Of a stretch of 64,000 nt of DNA, positions 16,892 to 24,978 are shown piece after piece. The translations under genes were made by a program, and so were the position numbers. The notes under the pieces were generated by a model that made no database searches, had not been told where the DNA came from, and saw only the letters and a program-made list of their open reading frames with translations. Origin of the DNA: Clostridium_AF sediminicola (GTDB lineage: Bacteria; Bacillota; Clostridia; Clostridiales; Clostridiaceae); assembly GCF_050402865.1 (NCBI RefSeq), contig NZ_BAABMF010000008.1, forward strand, positions 1-64,000. The letters run 5' to 3'. How positions within the stretch are numbered: the stretch's first letter is position 1; each line of letters begins with the position of its first letter.

Positions 16892-17741
16892 TTGCTGCAC
16901 CTCTATAAATCATAATATCTTCAATAGTTGGTCTAGATGTTTTTATTCCTTCAATATCTTGTAGGTTATACTTTGATAAAGCTACCCCTTGATAACCAAA
17001 AATTGTTTCTCTTACACCAATAATTTTTTCTTTTATCTCATCTGTCATAGCTTCTTTATCTACATGAACGACAGAAAATTTATTAACTAATTCATCTTTT
17101 TCTTCCGTGAAAACAATATTCCCATTATCAATAGCAGTTATATAATCCGCTATTTTCTCTAAATCACTTGTTATATGAGTAGATAATAATATTGCCATTT
17201 CTTCCTTTTGCATAAGTTCCATAAAAAGTTCAATAACCTCTGCCCTTGCAACAGGATCTAATCCTGCAGTAGGCTCATCAAGTATTATTAAATCAGGGTC
17301 ATGACATACAGCCATTACAATATTGAATTTCATCTGCATTCCCTTTGAATAAGCTGAAAGTTTTTTCTTTGGATCAAGTTCAAATCTTTCCATTAACTCG
17401 TAAAATTTATCATAATCAAACTTTTCATAAAAAGGTGCTATCATCTTCATTACTTTTATTGGCTTTATATTTAAAGGATACATTAATTTATCATAAACAA
17501 CCCCAATTTTTGATTTAACTATTTTTTCATTACCATACATGGGAATACCATCAAAGAGAACTTCACCATTGTCTTTTTCAATTTTATTTATTATTGTATT
17601 TATAAGAGTTGTTTTACCTGCTCCGTTTTTTCCTATAAGACCCATTATAGTACCTTTCTCCACAGAAAGATTAATATTATTTAAAGAAAACTTACTAACT
17701 TTAGCACTTAAATTATTTATCTCTAATGCTCTATTCTCCAT
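16881..17741 (-). CDS. ABC transporter ATP-binding protein (YtrB-like, GntR-linked)
   Basis: A ~286-residue ATPase with Walker A GLIGKNGAGKTTLIN, signature YSKGMQMKFNIVMA (SKGM in place of SGGQ, common in this class), Walker B LIILDEPTAGLDP and H-loop LSTHITSDLE, then a ~70-residue tail. The ATG at 17741 follows GGGGGAG; start codons at 17744 and 17765 are possible. It overlaps the GntR gene, the standard order in YtrA-type operons responding to cell-wall antibiotics. Confidence 0.92.
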   Translation of the reverse strand: MENRALEINNLSAKVSKFSLNNINLSVEKGTIMGLIGKNGAGKTTLINTIINKIEKDNGEVLFDGIPMYGNEKIVKSKIGVVYDKLMYPLNIKPIKVMKMIAPFYEKFDYDKFYELMERFELDPKKKLSAYSKGMQMKFNIVMAVCHDPDLIILDEPTAGLDPVARAEVIELFMELMQKEEMAILLSTHITSDLEKIADYITAIDNGNIVFTEEKDELVNKFSVVHVDKEAMTDEIKEKIIGVRETIFGYQGVALSKYNLQDIEGIKTSRPTIEDIMIYRGAANDE

Positions 17742-18117
17742 CATTACTCCCCCCATATATTTCATTTAGAACTTGTAGCATTTCATCTCTGCTTATTCCT
17801 GTTGTATTAGTAAATTCTTTTATTTCTAAAAGTCTCTCTTTTAACATTTCAAGATGTATCTCTTTTACTTTTTCTTTATCAATATCTGCAACAAAACAAC
17901 CTCGTCCTTGTAAGTTTACGATAATACCTTCATTTTCTAATTCTTTATATGCACGTTTCACAGTTACAATGCCAACTTTCAAATCCTTTGCCATAAGTCT
18001 TATGGATGGTAACTGCTCTTTAGCTTTTAATTTTCCGCTAAGTACCATCTCTTTTATTTGATTTTGGATTTGTTCATAAATAGGTGTTTGTGAAAGAGTA
18101 GAAATTAAAATATTCAT
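17731..18117 (-). CDS. GntR family regulator, YtrA subfamily
   Basis: A 128-residue regulator: winged helix (PIYEQIQNQIKEMVLSGKLK, LPSIRLMAKDLKVGIVTVKRAY, GRGCFV) and a short C-terminal helical tail instead of a large ligand domain, the YtrA form. AAGGAGG precedes the ATG at 18117. It heads an operon with an ATPase and two permeases and probably represses it until wall-active compounds are present. Confidence 0.93.
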   Translation of the reverse strand: MNILISTLSQTPIYEQIQNQIKEMVLSGKLKAKEQLPSIRLMAKDLKVGIVTVKRAYKELENEGIIVNLQGRGCFVADIDKEKVKEIHLEMLKERLLEIKEFTNTTGISRDEMLQVLNEIYGGSNDGE

Positions 18118-18188
18118 ATATTTTCCTCCTTGCTTACTGTAATTATATAATAGACACAGTAGATAATCAATATGGATACTCAAAAAAA

Positions 18189-18215
18189 GACTACAAATGA
18201 TTTTTATTTGTAGTC
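18189..18215 (-). terminator. Strong intrinsic terminator
   Basis: GACTACAAAT and ATTTGTAGTC form a perfect 10-bp stem with a 7-base loop, followed on the minus strand by TTTTTTT. It ends transcription from the LytTR/ABC operon before the GntR promoter. Confidence 0.88.
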
Positions 18216-18266
18216 TAGTTATTTTTATTTGAATTTATCATATCCACTAATAAAATCCTCTATTAC

Positions 18267-18317
18267 GGTTAAACCACAAAAAGTAATTTAGTTCAACTTA
18301 CTTTTTGTGGTTTAACC
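18267..18317. repeat. Palindromic element, family 2, short copy
   Basis: Two perfect 20-base arms beginning GGTTAAACCACAAAAAGTAA surround an 11-base loop that reads TTTAGTTCAAC. The arm and loop sequence recurs, with divergence, at the ends of the longer element at 42189-42307. Confidence 0.7.
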
Positions 18318-18331
18318 TTATTACATTATGA

Positions 18332-18625
18332 CTATTTTAGGAATACTGTCATTCCATATGATACCGCCCAACTTATTACTATTACAACTGAAATAACTGT
18401 TGTTAAAATACTTCTTTTTTCACATATACCTTTACCTGATTTGACATTATGAGCTTTTAATGATAAATAATTCACTAATATACCACATAGTATTACAAGG
18501 GTAAATCCAATCTGTACAAGTGATTCAGAAACAATATTTGAACAAAACAAAACATTAACTATGGTGCTGCAGACCATCAACGATAAATATACACTCAACA
18601 GCACATTATTTCTAAAAGATTTCAT
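18332..18625 (-). CDS. Small hypothetical membrane protein
   Basis: 97 residues with three hydrophobic segments (about 8-28, 36-55, 72-94) and a short basic loop. I recognise no family. GGGGAG precedes the ATG. It sits 45 bases after an ABC-2 permease gene in the same direction and ahead of a strong terminator, so it is probably the last gene of that operon, perhaps an accessory subunit. Confidence 0.7.
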   Translation of the reverse strand: MKSFRNNVLLSVYLSLMVCSTIVNVLFCSNIVSESLVQIGFTLVILCGILVNYLSLKAHNVKSGKGICEKRSILTTVISVVIVISWAVSYGMTVFLK

Positions 18626-18669
18626 AATATATCTCCCCGCTTAACCATTTTTATAATATAATCAACTAT

Positions 18670-19383
18670 TTATTCATCCAGTTTCTTTATTTTATAAACA
18701 TAAGCAAAAGCTAAACTTGCTATAACTATCCATACTAATAAAACTAAAATACTAACTTTTCCGCTTAATAAACTCTCTCCATTAATTAAATTTTCCATAA
18801 GCTTATTTGCATGATATGTTGGAATGAAATTAGCGATTATTTCAAATGTTTTATTCAGACTTGCAAGTGTCGGTATTATAAGAAAACCCATAGTAATAGG
18901 CATACCTACAGTTCCTGATGCCATTTGATTCTTTGATAATAAACCAATCACTGCTCCAATAATAACCATGCTAATAGATAAAATAAGTCCAACAATAAAA
19001 AACTGAACGAAATATTGAAAATCTAATCCAAATATTATAAAAATAAAAATATTACTAAAGTTAGCTATAAGAATTGTTACTAATGCTTTCCCTAATAAAA
19101 ACTCCATCGGTGAAACTCCAGATAGCATAAGCGTTTTTAGAGTGTTTTTTTCCTTTTCTTCTGCTATTAACATAGCTATAACAAAAGATGCTACCATACA
19201 AAAATTCATATTTGTACAAGTTGCTAAAATCATACTTACTCCCTCACTACTTTTGAAAAGCCTTGAGTATATTAGTGAAAATATTATAGGTAGTGCACTC
19301 ATTAGTAAAATATTTGCATTTTTCTTTAAATCCTTTGTTTCTTTTATAAATAAAGCATTGACTTTTTTCATCGAAAATTCCAT
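18670..19383 (-). CDS. ABC-2 type permease (NatB-like)
   Basis: 237 residues: N-terminal cytosolic MKKVNALFIKETKDLKKN, then six hydrophobic segments with the ABC-2 loop EEKEKNTLKTLMLSGVSPMEFLLGKAL, characteristic of NatB/CcmB-like exporters. The ATG overlaps the ATPase stop (TAATG), so the two are translationally coupled. The substrate is unknown; regulation by the upstream LytTR protein is likely. Confidence 0.9.
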   Translation of the reverse strand: MEFSMKKVNALFIKETKDLKKNANILLMSALPIIFSLIYSRLFKSSEGVSMILATCTNMNFCMVASFVIAMLIAEEKEKNTLKTLMLSGVSPMEFLLGKALVTILIANFSNIFIFIIFGLDFQYFVQFFIVGLILSISMVIIGAVIGLLSKNQMASGTVGMPITMGFLIIPTLASLNKTFEIIANFIPTYHANKLMENLINGESLLSGKVSILVLLVWIVIASLAFAYVYKIKKLDE

Positions 19384-20228
19384 TATAATCCCCTCCCAGT
19401 TAAGCTTAAGAATATTTCTTCTAAATTAGGTTCCTTCGAATGAATGGTAAGTAATTTATTGTTCAACATCCAATTTTTAATCTTATCAGCGCCCTCTTTA
19501 TCATTTTTAACCAAAACCTTTTCCCTATTTGGTTTTAATTTAACTTCAATAATATTTTCAGAATAATTCAGTTTAAGATTTTCCGGTGTATCTATCTCAA
19601 CTATCTCTCCATCATTCAAGAATGCAACTCTATCACATAACTTATCTGCTTCTTCCATCTTGTGAGTAGTTAAAAAGATTGTTGTACCTTCTTCATTCAA
19701 TCCTTTAAGTAATTTATGAATTTCTTTTGCAGTTCCAGGATCTAAAGCTGATGTTGGTTCATCTAAAAATAGTATCTTAGGCTTATGAATCAAAGTCCTT
19801 GCTAACATAAGTCTTTGTTTCATCCCTTTTGAAAGCTTTTTAGCTTCTTTTTTCTTATCCTCAAAAAGGTTAACTCTCTCTAATATTTCATATACTCTTT
19901 TTTTATCTACACCATATATCTTAGCAAACAACATAAGATTCTCTTCTACTGAAAGTCTCTCATATAAGCCACTGTTATCTGATAACACACCTATTTCTCT
20001 AAATACATCTCTTTTAATAGAAGAAATATCATTATTTAAAATCTTAGCTTCACCACTTGAAGGTATGAGTTGAGATGTTAATATTTTAATTGTAGTAGTT
20101 TTACCTGCTCCACTTGGGCCAAGAAACCCAAAAACCTCTCCCTTTTTTACTGTGAAGTTTATTCTCTTTAAAGCATCTTTATCTTTAAATTGTTTACTTA
20201 CATTTTTCATTTCAATTATATTTTCCAT
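19383..20228 (-). CDS. ABC transporter ATP-binding protein (NatA-like)
   Basis: A complete ATPase of 281 residues with Walker A GFLGPSGAGKTTTIKIL, signature LSKGMKQRLMLA, Walker B ILFLDEPTSALDPG and H-loop TTHKMEEAD. The ATG at 20228 has AAGGAG eight bases upstream; the ATG at 20234 is too close to it. It forms an exporter with the coupled permease. The LytTR-type regulator gene is upstream across a 234-base gap holding a short MITE remnant. Confidence 0.93.
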   Translation of the reverse strand: MENIIEMKNVSKQFKDKDALKRINFTVKKGEVFGFLGPSGAGKTTTIKILTSQLIPSSGEAKILNNDISSIKRDVFREIGVLSDNSGLYERLSVEENLMLFAKIYGVDKKRVYEILERVNLFEDKKKEAKKLSKGMKQRLMLARTLIHKPKILFLDEPTSALDPGTAKEIHKLLKGLNEEGTTIFLTTHKMEEADKLCDRVAFLNDGEIVEIDTPENLKLNYSENIIEVKLKPNREKVLVKNDKEGADKIKNWMLNNKLLTIHSKEPNLEEIFLSLTGRGL

Positions 20229-20370
20229 ATCCATTACTCCTTCCTGATTTGACTGTGGTTCAATTATGACACGTAATGAATATAGCTTCTATAAAATACC
20301 CATGAAAGGAGTAAAATCACCCTTAAAGGCTGTAGTTTTAATGATGAATAATCACTGTTTTCTCTATGTT

Positions 20371-20430
20371 AGTTACAAGTGATAAGTGATAAGTTAAGGT
20401 TGATTTTCTTGTAGAAAATCTTTAACTAAT
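20371..20430. repeat. MITE-like family 1, truncated copy C
   Basis: Starts AGTTACAAGTGATAAGTGAT and continues through GGTTGATTTTCTTGTAGAAAATC to CTTTAACTAA, matching one end of the full elements at 11827-12006 and 33038-33220. A small hairpin TATCACC-TTC-GGTGATA follows (about 20434-20452). The other end is absent. Confidence 0.7.
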
Positions 20431-20462
20431 CCTATATCACCTTCGGTGATAGAATAATGTAT

Positions 20463-21539
20463 TTACAACTTCAAAATTCCCTTTAACTCCTCAACCCTGC
20501 CTTTAGATAAAGGTATTGAGCTTTTATTCTTATCATCTAAAATAAGGCTATAGCTATTTCTTGTCCAAGTAATAACCTCTCTTACTTTTTGAAGATTAAC
20601 CAAATAACTTCTATGACATCTAAAGAATCCTATATACTTTAGCCTCTCTTCTAACTTACTAAGAGTAAATGAACATGGAAATTTCTCTGATCCTACATTT
20701 ATATAAGTAACTCCATCTAAACTTTCTATAAAATTAATCTCCATAGGATTAAACAATATTATTTTTTCGTTTATTTTAACTGGAATTTTATCTATTTTAA
20801 AGGAAGGTTTATCTGATTCCTCTACTTCATTAGGTGAATTTTCGTTTTCTTCAACCTTTAAATTACTCTTTTCAGCTTCCAATTTACTCTCCTCAACCCT
20901 AGATTTACTCTCAATAGGCTTAAATCCGTTCTCATCTAACATATAAGAATCTGCTTCTAATAGAATAACCTCCTCCAAAGCTACGGAAAATGCAATTATA
21001 GAAATCCCTAAAGAATTCATATATGGTATGCTCTCTCTGATTATTAATGTACTTTCTCTATCCAAATTCATAGTAGGTTCTTGAACTAGTAAAATTTTAG
21101 GATCACTAATAAGAGCTCTTGCAAAACTAATCCTCTTTTTTTGAGAATAGGTTAAAGAACTTATTTTATCTTTAGCTATATCTAGTAATCCAAATTTAAC
21201 CATAACCTTTTTTAAATCAAATTTTGAGTCATGTATTCTATGAAAAAACTTTAAATAATCATAAACATTTAGTCTTTCATAAAATCCTTCTTCTTTTAAA
21301 ATAACTGATATTGTATTTCTGTATTTTTTCAAATATTGACTATTATTAATATCATTAATATAAACCTTTCCCTTAGGTGGAAGTATATAACCTAAAATGA
21401 TATCTATCAAAAGTAAAGTTATATCCTCTGAAGTCTTTATACTAATACTTTGTCCTTCTTTTAACTGTAAATTCAAGTCATCTATCAATGTTACGTTTTT
21501 TTCTTTCTTGGAAACTTCTTTAATTGTTAATATATCCAT
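20463..21539 (-). CDS. LytTR-family regulator with degenerate ABC-ATPase domain
   Basis: Residues ~1-205 keep the shape of an ABC ATPase, but key motifs are lost. The Walker A loop is replaced by SIKTSEDITLLLIDI, the signature is LTYSQKKRISFARAL, and Walker B reads ILLVQEPTMNLD with Gln in place of Asp. A charged linker rich in Glu/Lys/Ser (~205-245) leads to a LytTR DNA-binding domain (~250-355: NFIESLDGVTYINV, FFRCHRSYLVNL, LSKGRVEELK). It probably cannot hydrolyse ATP and acts as a regulator of the downstream ABC operon. GGAGG precedes the ATG. Similar pseudo-ATPase/LytTR fusions occur in other Clostridia. Confidence 0.88.
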   Translation of the reverse strand: MDILTIKEVSKKEKNVTLIDDLNLQLKEGQSISIKTSEDITLLLIDIILGYILPPKGKVYINDINNSQYLKKYRNTISVILKEEGFYERLNVYDYLKFFHRIHDSKFDLKKVMVKFGLLDIAKDKISSLTYSQKKRISFARALISDPKILLVQEPTMNLDRESTLIIRESIPYMNSLGISIIAFSVALEEVILLEADSYMLDENGFKPIESKSRVEESKLEAEKSNLKVEENENSPNEVEESDKPSFKIDKIPVKINEKIILFNPMEINFIESLDGVTYINVGSEKFPCSFTLSKLEERLKYIGFFRCHRSYLVNLQKVREVITWTRNSYSLILDDKNKSSIPLSKGRVEELKGILKL

Positions 21540-21618
21540 ATAATTCTACCTCCAAATCTGAAATTAATTATATCATATTATGGAAATGATGGGATTTATA
21601 AATTCCTCGTATAGTCAA

Positions 21619-21656
21619 AAATACCTGCCGTTGTATTTTGACGACGGCAGGTATTT
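21619..21656 (-). terminator. Terminator hairpin of the CCGTCGTG family, after the DUF1648 gene
   Basis: Sixteen-base arms (AAATACCTGCCGTTGT and ACGACGGCAGGTATTT, one wobble) with a six-base loop. On the minus strand the stem runs into TTTTTGAC. It lies 13 bases beyond the stop at 21669. Confidence 0.8.
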
Positions 21657-21668
21657 CACATCTAATTC

Positions 21669-22781
21669 TTATTCTCTAAATATAATACTAAAAACAATGA
21701 ATAGCAAAATAGCACACATAATAATTACACTGATAGGATTCCCAAAATTAAAAGTATGCCCTAAACCAAGTCTTTTGGGTACCATAATAGATGGGTCATT
21801 TTTATTATAATAGATAAAACCGTAAATCCAATGGTCATCATCATCTACTTCTATTACTTCATTGTTTTCCTCTTCTTCAAATCCAACTTTAACTTTATCT
21901 CCATGAATTCCTGTAGTCATTACAAATATAATAAAAGAAATAAATATAATAACTAATGGTATTATTGTTAGTGCAAAAGTAACTTTCTCGTTTATCCCTG
22001 CAAAACCTAGTGTTACTAATTGAAAATATGTCATAGATACAGTTACCATAGTTCCTATAACTCCCAATAATATTACCATGCGATTCGCAGCAACTTTAAG
22101 TTGTATTTCAGAAGTTCTAGGTTTTCTAGGATCTATTTTTCTTTTGCTATATCTAACACTATATATTGCTACAAAATAAATTAGTACTATAGTTCCCATT
22201 TGTATTAAAGGTAACATAAAAGCGTTAAATAATGTTTTATCTACAAAATTATTCGCAATACCTTTTTCATTAAACCGAATAGGAATTTGATCAGGTACCA
22301 AATGGTAGTTTAGAGCTGTAACTACAATTGAAGCAACGGCCAGTCCTAAAGGTATTATAAATACCCATTTTCCTGTTATATACTCCTTTTTCCTTGGTTC
22401 CAAAGAAGCGATAATCACAGATTTCTTGTAATCACCTTTATGAGTTTTAATAATATTTTCTTTAAAAGTTTTTACTTCTAAATTAGCACCTCTATATAAT
22501 ACAATAGTCAATACCATCCATAGAAAAATATAAATTATAATCATAAGATTATGCACATACACAAAGTCTAATAAAATAGCTGCAATTGTTAAGATGCTCC
22601 CGAACATAGTATATTTTTTCAAATAATTTCTAGTAACATTAATTATTTTATCATCATATCGATGATTACTTGGAATAGTTACACCATATATAATTTGATT
22701 ACCGGAAAAACGTCCAATAAACATTCCTAGTAAAAACATACCTACATAAACTATGAAATTTATCAAAAACAATGTTTTCAT
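21669..22781 (-). CDS. DUF1648/DUF5808-type multi-helix membrane protein
   Basis: 370 residues with about eight membrane helices. LVPDQIPIRFNEKGIANNFVDK (~residues 187-208) is the DUF1648 motif seen in SdpI-like immunity and envelope proteins. The C-terminal WIYGFIYYNKNDPSIMVPKR fits the DUF5808 segment. It follows a YtrA-type GntR gene by 128 bases; such pairs are common in Firmicutes. By analogy with SdpI it may protect against membrane-active toxins, but this is inference. Confidence 0.82.
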   Translation of the reverse strand: MKTLFLINFIVYVGMFLLGMFIGRFSGNQIIYGVTIPSNHRYDDKIINVTRNYLKKYTMFGSILTIAAILLDFVYVHNLMIIIYIFLWMVLTIVLYRGANLEVKTFKENIIKTHKGDYKKSVIIASLEPRKKEYITGKWVFIIPLGLAVASIVVTALNYHLVPDQIPIRFNEKGIANNFVDKTLFNAFMLPLIQMGTIVLIYFVAIYSVRYSKRKIDPRKPRTSEIQLKVAANRMVILLGVIGTMVTVSMTYFQLVTLGFAGINEKVTFALTIIPLVIIFISFIIFVMTTGIHGDKVKVGFEEEENNEVIEVDDDDHWIYGFIYYNKNDPSIMVPKRLGLGHTFNFGNPISVIIMCAILLFIVFSIIFRE

Positions 22782-22909
22782 AATACTCGCCTCCTATAGG
22801 TTGGCTTAAGAATTAGTTCTACTTATCTTTTAAAAATATGAAGTTTTATCATTTTTCAAAGGATAATAATAGAAGTTGTTCTTAAACGATCCTTTTTCTT
22901 AATTGTGTA

Positions 22910-23272
22910 CTATAAATATTTTCTAATAAGCTGTTTCAACTTATCAGTATCTCCATCCACATAGCGGTATATCATTAATAAAGGATCAATAGCTTCTAAT
23001 AAAGCTTCCTCTTTGTATTGCAGCTTTATTCTCTCAATGTCAGGATTAATAAAAGTACCTTTTTTCTTATTAATCATAATCCAACCTTCATTTTCAAGGA
23101 TTTTATATGATTTATTTACTGTATGTAGATTAATTCCTAAGTCTGCCGCTAACTGACGTACAGAAGGTACTTGGACTCCATCTTTTAATTCACCATCAAT
23201 AATTTTTTTAATTATTTGAGACTTTATTTGCTCATAGATTGGTACTTGGCTCTGAATATCTACTTGTATCAC
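22910..23272 (-). CDS. GntR family regulator, YtrA subfamily
   Basis: A 120-residue winged-helix regulator (QVPIYEQIKSQIIKKIIDGEL, VPSVRQLAADLGINLHTVNKSY, KKGTFINP) with a short C-terminal helical tail. The start is GTG at 23272, after AGGAGG. A consensus-like promoter lies at 23403-23431. It probably controls itself and the DUF1648 gene. Confidence 0.92.
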   Translation of the reverse strand: MIQVDIQSQVPIYEQIKSQIIKKIIDGELKDGVQVPSVRQLAADLGINLHTVNKSYKILENEGWIMINKKKGTFINPDIERIKLQYKEEALLEAIDPLLMIYRYVDGDTDKLKQLIRKYL

Positions 23273-23295
23273 TATTTTACAACCTCCTATATATT

Positions 23296-23360
23296 AGTTG
23301 ACAGTTGACGGTGTACAGTTGACAATAAAGGTTGATTTTCCCTCAGAAAATCTTTAAATG
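23296..23360. repeat. MITE-like family 1, short copy D
   Basis: Tandem AGTTGAC units (23296-23323) lead into AAAGGTTGATTTTC and AGAAAATCTTTAAATG, the same internal block as in the full elements. It lies in the leader of the GntR gene, between its promoter and its start codon. Confidence 0.6.
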
Positions 23361-23402
23361 ATTAAAGAAATAACATTTTTTTATTATATCTGTTATACTT
23401 TT

Positions 23403-23431
23403 AATATAATACCCGTTTTTGGTTTTGTCAA
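23403..23431 (-). promoter_or_regulatory. Promoter of the GntR/DUF1648 operon
   Basis: TTGACA (23426-23431) and TATATT (23403-23408) on the minus strand with exactly 17 bases between. The ~130-base leader contains the MITE remnant. The remainder of the gap up to 23500 shows only AT-rich sequence. Confidence 0.75.
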
Positions 23432-23501
23432 CATTTATTAATGGTAAATATCATAATAATATTTATTATTTACGGTATGAGGTAATACTAAAAATAACTA
23501 T

Positions 23502-23544
23502 AAAAACTCTTTCTTGAAATAAATTATCACAAGAAAGAGTTTTT
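23502..23544 (-). terminator. Terminator after the Gate-domain gene
   Basis: A perfect 15-bp stem, AAAAACTCTTTCTTG and CAAGAAAGAGTTTTT, with a 13-base loop. A and T runs on both sides let it work in either direction. It lies 75 bases after the stop at 23619. Confidence 0.8.
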
Positions 23545-23618
23545 AGTTCATATAATTAATATTCTAGTTTTATTGATTAACAAGTGTATTAATTTTATAT
23601 ATTAAATTCATCATCATT

Positions 23619-24812
23619 TTAAAACACAACCAAATAAACAAAATGTGCTGACACTCCAGCAACCAGGCCACCAATTGTATGACTTATCAAAGCTGGTGAT
23701 ATAAGTTCTCTATGTTTTAATGCATCCATCATTCCTACATGGGTACTTAAATATCCGCTCCAACACATCCCCATGGCAGTGAATACAGCAATATCATTAC
23801 CTGATATTAATCCTAAATCTAAGAATTTTGGCACCAAACTAATGGCTGCTCCAACAGCTCCCAAAGAAGTTATTGGAAAAGCTATAGCTTCTGGACTAGT
23901 AAATCCGAATAATGGTTTCATAATAGGCGATAAAAAATCTCCAACTCTAGGTAATAGTGCAACCCCCTCAAAAGCAAGTCCTTGATATCCAATAGCCGGA
24001 TCTTGAGGACCGAAGGTTAAAGTCATAATTATAGTACATACAAATAGAAGCCCAGGAATAATTGCTATTCCCATTTTCACTCCATTTTTGCCTCCCTCAA
24101 GCATGGCAGTCATAAATCTTATAAAAAATGAATCATCTGAATTTTCTTCTGACAATCCAGCTTTATTAGCTGATAATTCTGAATTATCTTTACAAACTTG
24201 TACTCTTTTATTTCTCAAAAATCCTCTTTTACGTTTAATTTTATATGCCATAATTCGTACACTAACAATACTCCCAATTATAGCTCCTAAATTTCCTATC
24301 AAAGCTTCTTTGAAAAATCCAAACCCCATCATAAAGGTAGTAAGGATTAAACCCATACCAAAAGACGTTCCTAAATTACAAAGGCATGGTACTTCATCTT
24401 CCTTGAAATACTGGAGATAACATTCATCATTAGCAAGTGTTATTATTGCAGGATTATCTGATAGATAAGTTGTTGTAATTCCTAAAAATGCAGCTCCAGG
24501 CAAATTATATAAAGGTCTCATTAATGGTGAGAATATTTTATTTAGTATTTTTACTACCCCAAACTCTGACGCAAGATTGCCGAAAGCACCCATTATAACA
24601 GATATTGCACATATTTTTATGGCTGTTTCAAGTAAAAGTCTATATGCTGTTTCCATAAGTGATGAAAATAAGTTTGATGTACCCATATTAATACATAAAT
24701 AACCTACAAAAAGACTTACAAGAGCTATAAAAATAATTGTGTATATTCCTTCTTTATGTTTTTTTGTAAATAGTGTATATTTAGATTCTTTCTTTCCAAT
24801 AAAGCTATTCAT
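23619..24812 (-). CDS. Gate (nucleoside-recognition) domain membrane protein
   Basis: About 397 residues with eight or more hydrophobic segments in two blocks, separated by a charged cytosolic loop (~residues 195-235). Segments such as GAFGNLASEFGVVKILNKIFSP-like and GITTTYLSDNPAIITLAND resemble Gate domains of nucleoside-transporter-like and spore-maturation-like membrane proteins. Substrate is unknown. The ATG at 24812 follows GGGAGG by six bases; the upstream ATG at 24830 would include the ribosome binding site. The leader contains a complement to that site (see 24816-24875). Confidence 0.7.
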   Translation of the reverse strand: MNSFIGKKESKYTLFTKKHKEGIYTIIFIALVSLFVGYLCINMGTSNLFSSLMETAYRLLLETAIKICAISVIMGAFGNLASEFGVVKILNKIFSPLMRPLYNLPGAAFLGITTTYLSDNPAIITLANDECYLQYFKEDEVPCLCNLGTSFGMGLILTTFMMGFGFFKEALIGNLGAIIGSIVSVRIMAYKIKRKRGFLRNKRVQVCKDNSELSANKAGLSEENSDDSFFIRFMTAMLEGGKNGVKMGIAIIPGLLFVCTIIMTLTFGPQDPAIGYQGLAFEGVALLPRVGDFLSPIMKPLFGFTSPEAIAFPITSLGAVGAAISLVPKFLDLGLISGNDIAVFTAMGMCWSGYLSTHVGMMDALKHRELISPALISHTIGGLVAGVSAHFVYLVVF

Positions 24813-24815
24813 ATG

Positions 24816-24875
24816 GCGCCTCCCACACATGTTAGTATTTGAATATTATATAGTAAATTATATGATAGGAGGCGC
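24816..24875 (-). promoter_or_regulatory. Leader stem that can hide the ribosome binding site
   Basis: GCGCCTCC in the leader (24868-24875, minus strand) is the exact complement of GGAGGCGC at 24816-24823, which contains the Shine-Dalgarno sequence of the Gate-domain gene. The two are 44 bases apart in AT-rich sequence. If they pair, translation would be blocked until the stem opens. Confidence 0.5.
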
Positions 24876-24940
24876 TTATATTCTATACAGCAATCCAGTT
24901 AATAATTAGCAGTTTCACAGAAGAATAAAGCACACATAGA

Positions 24941-24971
24941 AAGAAAGTATAAATTAGATTTATACTTTCTT
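24941..24971 (-). terminator. Terminator of the AraC gene
   Basis: A perfect 13-bp stem, AAGAAAGTATAAA and TTTATACTTTCTT, with a 5-base loop, eight bases beyond the stop at 24979. Confidence 0.82.
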
Positions 24972-24978
24972 ATAATCA

